Below, piece by piece: positions 7,075 through 10,010 of a DNA stretch of 10,010 bases. Within the stretch, counting starts at the first letter, position 1; every line of letters starts with the position of its first letter. The translations under genes were made by a program, and so were the position numbers. The stretch is taken from contig CADCPD010000016.1 in the NCBI GenBank assembly GCA_902803265.1, forward strand, positions 1 through 10,010, read 5' to 3'. The notes beneath the pieces were generated by a model. The model was not told where the DNA came from. It searched no databases and was given only the letters and a program-made list of their open reading frames with translations. The DNA is from an uncultured bacterium. Its GTDB lineage: Bacteria; Cyanobacteriota; Vampirovibrionia; Gastranaerophilales; Gastranaerophilaceae.

Positions 7075-7317
7075 ATGAAATTTGCAGAAAAATTAAAAGA
7101 ATTAGAAGGTCAATACATGTTCCTAAAATATGCGGGCGGAAGTGAATACGGAAAACTTGTATATGTTGGAGAAGATTTTTTTCAATTTGATATTTTTGAC
7201 ATAACAACAATGGAATATAGTGAAACCTTATATTCTAATCCTAGATTGGTTTTGGAAGTTATGACAGGCGGCTCTGACATTCAACGTATTGTTGCAGAAG
7301 TTTCATCGAGATTGTAA
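7075..7317 (+). CDS. Unrecognised 80-residue protein
   Basis: I do not recognise a family. The 80-residue product has no signal peptide or membrane helix, one Met-rich turn and no cysteines. An N-terminal helix (KFAEKLKELEG, about 2-12) precedes alternating hydrophobic stretches: MFLKYAG, GKLVYVGEDFFQFDI (26-40), and LVLEVMTG. Order and length resemble small SH3/Sm-like beta-barrel proteins, in which a G-x-L-x-x-V-G-x-D-F strand is common. That is a guess from pattern only. The reading frame, codon use and clean spacing support a real gene. The ribosome binding site is weak (GAG about eight bases upstream). It sits between the PilZ gene and the zinc-ribbon gene on the same strand, behind the palindrome at 7036-7051, and may be its own unit. 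Confidence 0.7.
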   Translation: MKFAEKLKELEGQYMFLKYAGGSEYGKLVYVGEDFFQFDIFDITTMEYSETLYSNPRLVLEVMTGGSDIQRIVAEVSSRL

Positions 7318-7335
7318 ACTGACAATTTTTATTAT
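7308..7335 (+). terminator. Weak hairpin overlapping the stop codon
   Basis: ATTGT (7311-7315) can pair with ACAAT (7322-7326) around a six-base loop, extended by G-U, A-U and G-U pairs, followed by a T-rich stretch. The stem begins inside the last codons of the 80-residue gene. A competing 8-base inverted repeat, ATTGTAAA (7311-7318) with TTTACAAT (7335-7342), uses the same left arm. The stem is AT-rich, so termination would be inefficient at best. Confidence 0.3.
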
Positions 7336-7342
7336 TTACAAT

Positions 7343-7371
7343 TTTACAAAAAATATTAATCATGCTATATT
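7343..7371 (+). promoter_or_regulatory. Promoter for the zinc-ribbon/radical SAM genes
   Basis: TTTACA (5 of 6) at 7343-7348, a 17-base spacer, and TATATT (5 of 6) at 7366-7371 preceded by TG plus one base. This is one of the best promoters in the window. Transcription would start near 7378, only about 15 bases before the ATG at 7393, leaving just room for AGGAGAG (7381-7387). Confidence 0.72.
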
Positions 7372-7392
7372 TAAGTAAAAAGGAGAGCAAAT

Positions 7393-7563
7393 ATGGCAAG
7401 ATTAATAAGACCAACATGGGCAATCAGATGTGTTCAATCAGGTTGTAAAACTTTATTTGAAGTTGCTGTGACAGAAGACGGAAAACAACAAGAAGTTGTA
7501 TGTCCAAATTGCGGTGAACATTACGTTTATCCTGTACGTCCGGAAGATGAACAACATACCTAA
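7393..7563 (+). CDS. Small zinc-ribbon protein, 56 residues
   Basis: A short gene running from an ATG with AGGAGAG five bases upstream, itself just behind a strong promoter, to TAA at 7561-7563. The product, beginning MARLIRPTWAIRC, has two cysteine pairs: C13-x4-C18 and C37-P-N-C40-G, the knuckle pattern of a zinc ribbon, separated by a short beta-type stretch. The acidic tail ends EDEQHT. I do not recognise a named family. Such mini ribbons often bind nucleic acid or a partner protein, but nothing here specifies which. Its last 17 bases overlap the start of the following radical SAM gene in another frame, suggesting translational coupling. Cysteine spacing, ribosome binding site and promoter all support a real gene despite the length. 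Confidence 0.82.
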   Translation: MARLIRPTWAIRCVQSGCKTLFEVAVTEDGKQQEVVCPNCGEHYVYPVRPEDEQHT

Positions 7564-8485
7564 ATTAAACATAAATAATAAAAGATATAATCAATTTAGT
7601 GCATATTTAAAAGAGAAATTTAATGCCAAAGTGTATAAAATAACTCTTGATGCAGGTTTTACATGCCCTTGCAGAGACGGAAGTCTGTCAAGCAAGGGCT
7701 GTATTTTTTGTGATGGTGACGGTAGTTTCTCTCAACCACAATTAAAATTCTTGCCAATAGAGGAACAAATAGAAAAAAGTATTGTTCACCTTCACGAAAA
7801 ATTTAAATCTACAAAATATATGTCATATTTTCAGGCTTATACCAATACCTATAAGCCTGTAAAAGAACTTGAAAAAATATATACAAGTGCACTGTATCAT
7901 CCTGATATAATAGGTATTTCAATAGGAACACGACCTGATTGTGTTGATGATGAAAAATTAAAATTAATTTCAACTTTTAAAGATGATTATGAAACATGGA
8001 TAGAATACGGCCTTCAATCAATTCATAACAAAACTCTGCAAAAAATTAACAGAGGACACGATTATGATTGTTTTTTAAAAGCTTATGAAATGAGTAAAAA
8101 ACACGGACTTAATGTTTGTGTTCATATAATTTTAGACTGTTTTGAAACTCCGGAAGAAACAATGCAAACTGCGCAAGCCATGGCAGATTTAGGAGTTGAC
8201 GGAATAAAAATTCACCAACTTGTTGTTCTAAAAGGAACTCAATTGGAAAAAATGTATGAAAACAAAGAATTTGAATTGATGGAAGAAAAAGAATATATAA
8301 AAATGATTTGTGATATTCTTGAAATTTTACCTGAATATACAACCATTCATCGTCTTGCAGGCAATGGTTTAATAAGAAATATGATAGCTCCACGCTGGAT
8401 ACAGAAAAAATTTGAAGTTTTAAACAGAATAGATGATGAATTGATAAGAAGAAATTCTTGGCAGGGAAAATTTCATCAAAATTAA
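7547..8485 (+). CDS. Radical SAM protein, YhcC/YtqA (TIGR01212) family
   Basis: A 312-residue cytoplasmic radical SAM enzyme. The 4Fe-4S motif is the family's unusual wide one: C40 in GFTCPCRDG, then C52 and C55 in GCIFC, instead of Cx3Cx2C. Other family marks are YNQFSAYLKEKF (14-25), the YFQAYTNTYKP region, GTRPDC, EYGLQS, and the C-terminal IHRLAGNG and APRWIQKKF segments. B. subtilis YtqA (MnmL) takes part in making mnm5-type wobble uridines in tRNA. E. coli YhcC is less well understood. The start at 7547 fits the family N-terminus. The in-frame ATG at 7496 would add 17 unlikely residues inside the zinc-ribbon gene. There is no spaced ribosome binding site, so translation probably couples to the overlapping upstream gene. 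An extra cysteine, C42, sits beside C40. Confidence 0.9.
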   Translation: MNNIPKLNINNKRYNQFSAYLKEKFNAKVYKITLDAGFTCPCRDGSLSSKGCIFCDGDGSFSQPQLKFLPIEEQIEKSIVHLHEKFKSTKYMSYFQAYTNTYKPVKELEKIYTSALYHPDIIGISIGTRPDCVDDEKLKLISTFKDDYETWIEYGLQSIHNKTLQKINRGHDYDCFLKAYEMSKKHGLNVCVHIILDCFETPEETMQTAQAMADLGVDGIKIHQLVVLKGTQLEKMYENKEFELMEEKEYIKMICDILEILPEYTTIHRLAGNGLIRNMIAPRWIQKKFEVLNRIDDELIRRNSWQGKFHQN

Positions 8486-8488
8486 GTA

Positions 8489-8517
8489 TTTGCATGGTTT
8501 TTAATTTGGTTTAAAAT
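8489..8517 (+). promoter_or_regulatory. Candidate promoter, possible leaderless start for smpB
   Basis: TAAAAT (5 of 6) at 8512-8517 with TTTGCA (4 of 6) at 8489-8494 and a 17-base spacer. Only seven bases separate the -10 from the smpB ATG at 8525, so transcription would start at or within a base or two of the ATG. No Shine-Dalgarno sequence is present. The stretch TTTGGTTTAAAATAAT closely resembles TTTGGTGTTAAAATTAT before the PilZ gene. Read-through from the radical SAM gene, 39 bases upstream, is also possible. Confidence 0.5.
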
Positions 8518-8524
8518 AATTTGT

Positions 8525-8989
8525 ATGAAATCTGAAACTAAGACAGACAAAAAAGTTATTTTAACAAACAGAAAAGCCTTTCATGATTATTTAGTATTTG
8601 AAAAATATATTGCAGGAATAGTTTTAACAGGTACTGAAATAAAATCTATAAGAAAAGGTGCAATAAATTTAAAAGATAGTTTCTGTAAAGTTGAAAATAA
8701 TGAAGTTTTCTTATATAATTGTCATATATCACCTTACGAACAAGGAAATAGATTTAATCACGAGCCCGAAAGAGTAAGAAAATTACTGTTAACTAAGAAA
8801 GAAATTTTAAAACTCTTCGGAAAAATAAAAAAAGAAAATTACACATTAGTCCCACTGGAAGTCTTTATAATAAAAGGTAAAGCAAAGGTAGAAATAGCAC
8901 TCTGTAAAGGTAAAAAATTATACGACAAACGTGAAGATTTAGCGAAAAAGACACAAAACAGAGATATAGAAAGACATTTAAAACGATAA
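8525..8989 (+). CDS. smpB: SsrA-binding protein SmpB
   Basis: Binds tmRNA (SsrA) and delivers it to stalled ribosomes for trans-translation. The 154 residues match the family. Recognisable in order: the NRKAFHDYLV start of the OB-fold (about 15-24), GIVLTGTEIKSIRKG (32-46), NLKDSF, the YEQGNRFNHEPERVRKLLL segment (about 71-89), and the basic C-terminal tail GKKLYDKRED and beyond, which enters the empty mRNA channel. ssrA itself is not in the window. The ATG lacks a ribosome binding site and lies seven bases after a -10-like box. The next gene follows after 21 bases. Confidence 0.97.
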   Translation: MKSETKTDKKVILTNRKAFHDYLVFEKYIAGIVLTGTEIKSIRKGAINLKDSFCKVENNEVFLYNCHISPYEQGNRFNHEPERVRKLLLTKKEILKLFGKIKKENYTLVPLEVFIIKGKAKVEIALCKGKKLYDKREDLAKKTQNRDIERHLKR

Positions 8990-9010
8990 TAAAGCATAAA
9001 AGGCTGGAAG

Positions 9011-9577
9011 ATGTTTACAAAAGAAGATATACTAAAAAAATTAAATTCTGATAATTACTATATTGACTTGAATGCACTTGACACATTCATCAAAGAATGG
9101 CAAATTGATGCGATATATGAAAATATGGAAGGTGTAGAATTTTTTGATGAAACATCTATCGTAAAAATAAAAAAAGGTATAAGTCTTAAATCACAGGGTT
9201 ATAACAAAGAACAAATTTCATACAGAATTCACAAAGCTATGAAAGATGTAGAAAAAGATGAACAATCAAACCAAGTTGCAGTAGCGCCGGAACAAAATGT
9301 TGTTCCTGAAGTTAGAAATGTTCCTCTAAACATGACAAGTCAAGCAATAGACATGTTAGCTTCAGCAGTATCAGCAAAAATAGCGGAAGATATAAAATCA
9401 CATATAAGTAATTCTGAATTTGCAGAATCATTAATGGAAGCAGGTTCTTACAAAAAAGATAATGAAATGTTATCTCAAAAAGTAGATGAACTTTTAAATG
9501 ATAATAGAAAACTTGCCAAACGAATAGAACAACTAGAAAATGACAGAAGAAGTTTTTGGAAAAAACTTTTTGGCTAA
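9011..9577 (+). CDS. Unrecognised protein with MerR-like N-terminus and coiled coil
   Basis: A 188-residue protein of no family I can name. Residues about 1-76 look like a small winged-helix/MerR-like fold: FTKEDILKKL, a central helix, then EGVEFFDETSIVKIKKGISL and GYNKEQISYRIH, which parallel the helix-loop-helix spacing of MerR-type DNA-binding domains. A linker rich in Val, Pro and Asn (about 85-108) follows, then a helical region (110-143) and a heptad-rich coiled coil (about 147-178). The tail ends FWKKLFG, a short amphipathic end often seen after coiled coils. No signal peptide or membrane segment. Inference: a dimeric DNA-binding or structural protein. AAAAGG (8998-9003) lies seven bases before the ATG. 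It lies 21 bases after smpB, so cotranscription is likely. rplU follows behind its own promoter. Confidence 0.72.
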   Translation: MFTKEDILKKLNSDNYYIDLNALDTFIKEWQIDAIYENMEGVEFFDETSIVKIKKGISLKSQGYNKEQISYRIHKAMKDVEKDEQSNQVAVAPEQNVVPEVRNVPLNMTSQAIDMLASAVSAKIAEDIKSHISNSEFAESLMEAGSYKKDNEMLSQKVDELLNDNRKLAKRIEQLENDRRSFWKKLFG

Positions 9578-9581
9578 ATAC

Positions 9582-9609
9582 TTGACACAAATGTTTTAGC
9601 CCATATCAT
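9582..9609 (+). promoter_or_regulatory. Strong promoter for rplU
   Basis: A perfect TTGACA at 9582-9587 and TATCAT (5 of 6) at 9604-9609 with a 16-base spacer, starting four bases after the stop of the preceding gene. The predicted start is near 9616, giving a leader of about 70 bases. It has the best -35 in the window, as suits a ribosomal protein operon. Confidence 0.75.
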
Positions 9610-9615
9610 GAGAAA

Positions 9616-9687
9616 GTAATTATGAGATAGGTAAATCGTTGTAAATTCCTAACGGATACGATTCCTCAATTTTGAAAGGATAAAAAA
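9616..9687 (+). promoter_or_regulatory. Structured 5' leader of rplU
   Basis: The leader can form two mutually exclusive hairpins: AATCGT (9634-9639) with ACGATT (9658-9663), or ATCGTT (9635-9640) with AACG-G-AT (9651-9657, one bulged G). ATTCCT occurs twice (9645-9650 and 9661-9666), and the TCCT of the second copy can pair with the AGGA of the ribosome binding site (9677-9680). Autoregulatory leaders before L21 operons are known in other bacteria. Whether this is one is inference. Confidence 0.4.
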
Positions 9688-10010
9688 ATGTACGCAATAG
9701 TAGAAACAGGTGGAAAACAATATCAAGTAGAAGAAGGACGTTATGTAGACGTTGAACTACTTGAAGGTGAAAAAGATACAAAAGTTGTATTTGATAAAGT
9801 TGTAATGTTGGTAAACGGTAAAAAATCAAAAGTTGGTCAACCTTACGTAAAGAATGCAAGTGCTGAAGGAACAATAATGTTACAAGGCAAAGCAAAAAAA
9901 GTTATCGTATACAAACAAAGACCTAAAAAAGGTTACAGAAAAAAACAAGGACACAGACAAGAATTTACAAGAGTAATGATTTCAAAAATCAGAACAACTG
10001 CTAAAAAAGC
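9688..10010 (+). CDS. rplU: 50S ribosomal protein L21 (3' end beyond window)
   Basis: A component of the large ribosomal subunit that binds 23S rRNA. It starts MYAIVETGGKQYQVEEG, the family signature, from an ATG with GAAAGGA (9674-9680) seven bases upstream. The visible 107 residues include the usual KVIVYKQRPKKGYRKKQGHR basic segment (around 71-90) and TRVMISKI strand. Typical L21 is about 100-105 residues, so only a short tail is missing. rpmA (L27) is the expected neighbour beyond the edge. Confidence 0.97.
   Translation, partial: MYAIVETGGKQYQVEEGRYVDVELLEGEKDTKVVFDKVVMLVNGKKSKVGQPYVKNASAEGTIMLQGKAKKVIVYKQRPKKGYRKKQGHRQEFTRVMISKIRTTAKK

Noticed and set aside
7496..7546. 17-codon N-terminal extension of the radical SAM protein
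   Set aside because: It lies wholly inside the zinc-ribbon gene and has no ribosome binding site. The family N-terminus is already complete from the ATG at 7547.
8109..8495. 128-codon minus-strand open frame inside the radical SAM gene
   Set aside because: It is antisense to conserved family motifs, and its Leu/Phe-rich translation looks like a shadow.
9620..9895. 91-codon minus-strand open frame over the rplU leader and start
   Set aside because: It is antisense to L21 and its structured leader, with a Leu-rich shadow translation.

Overview
This window is low-GC (about 30 percent by eye) bacterial chromosome packed with housekeeping genes. No gene-free stretch exceeds about 150 bases. The best guess for the host is a gut-type Vampirovibrionia/Melainabacteria (Gastranaerophilales-like) lineage. 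The reasons are the AT-rich coding sequence, a GroEL whose N-terminal third reads like the cyanobacterial type (FGAPQIVNDGVTIAKEIEL around residues 43-61), and several small proteins I do not recognise. A low-GC Firmicute cannot be excluded from sequence alone. I see no transposase, integrase, tRNA, rRNA or CRISPR array.

Layout. Bases 1-136 are a non-coding left edge that begins with about 86 bases of noticeably higher GC. Two minus-strand genes follow, yebC then ade, 35 bases apart and probably one transcript. They diverge from a plus-strand groES-groEL operon across a 146-base intergenic region with a promoter on each side. groEL ends at a strong intrinsic terminator (4848-4886). The plus strand then carries a sugar-porter-type MFS transporter, a PilZ-domain protein (likely c-di-GMP binding) and an unrecognised 80-residue protein behind a perfect 16-bp palindrome. 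Next come a 56-residue zinc-ribbon protein overlapping a YhcC/YtqA-type radical SAM gene, then smpB, an unrecognised 188-residue protein with a coiled-coil C-terminus, and finally rplU (ribosomal protein L21), which runs off the right edge.

How the genes relate. Most belong to protein synthesis and folding: YebC, GroES/GroEL, the radical SAM protein (a family linked to tRNA wobble-uridine modification in Bacillus), SmpB and L21. Ade salvages adenine, the MFS protein imports a small carbohydrate-like solute, and the PilZ protein reads second-messenger state. Regulation looks simple, with sigma-70-like promoters in front of most transcription units. No CIRCE operator was found before groESL. 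Two genes (pilZ-like and smpB) have a -10 box so close to the ATG that their mRNAs may be leaderless. rplU has a structured leader that could hide its ribosome binding site.

I found no clearly new multi-gene system. The points most worth a second look are the palindromic operator candidate at 7036-7051, the rplU leader, the leaderless-promoter pattern, the overlapping zinc-ribbon/radical SAM pair and the three unrecognised small proteins.
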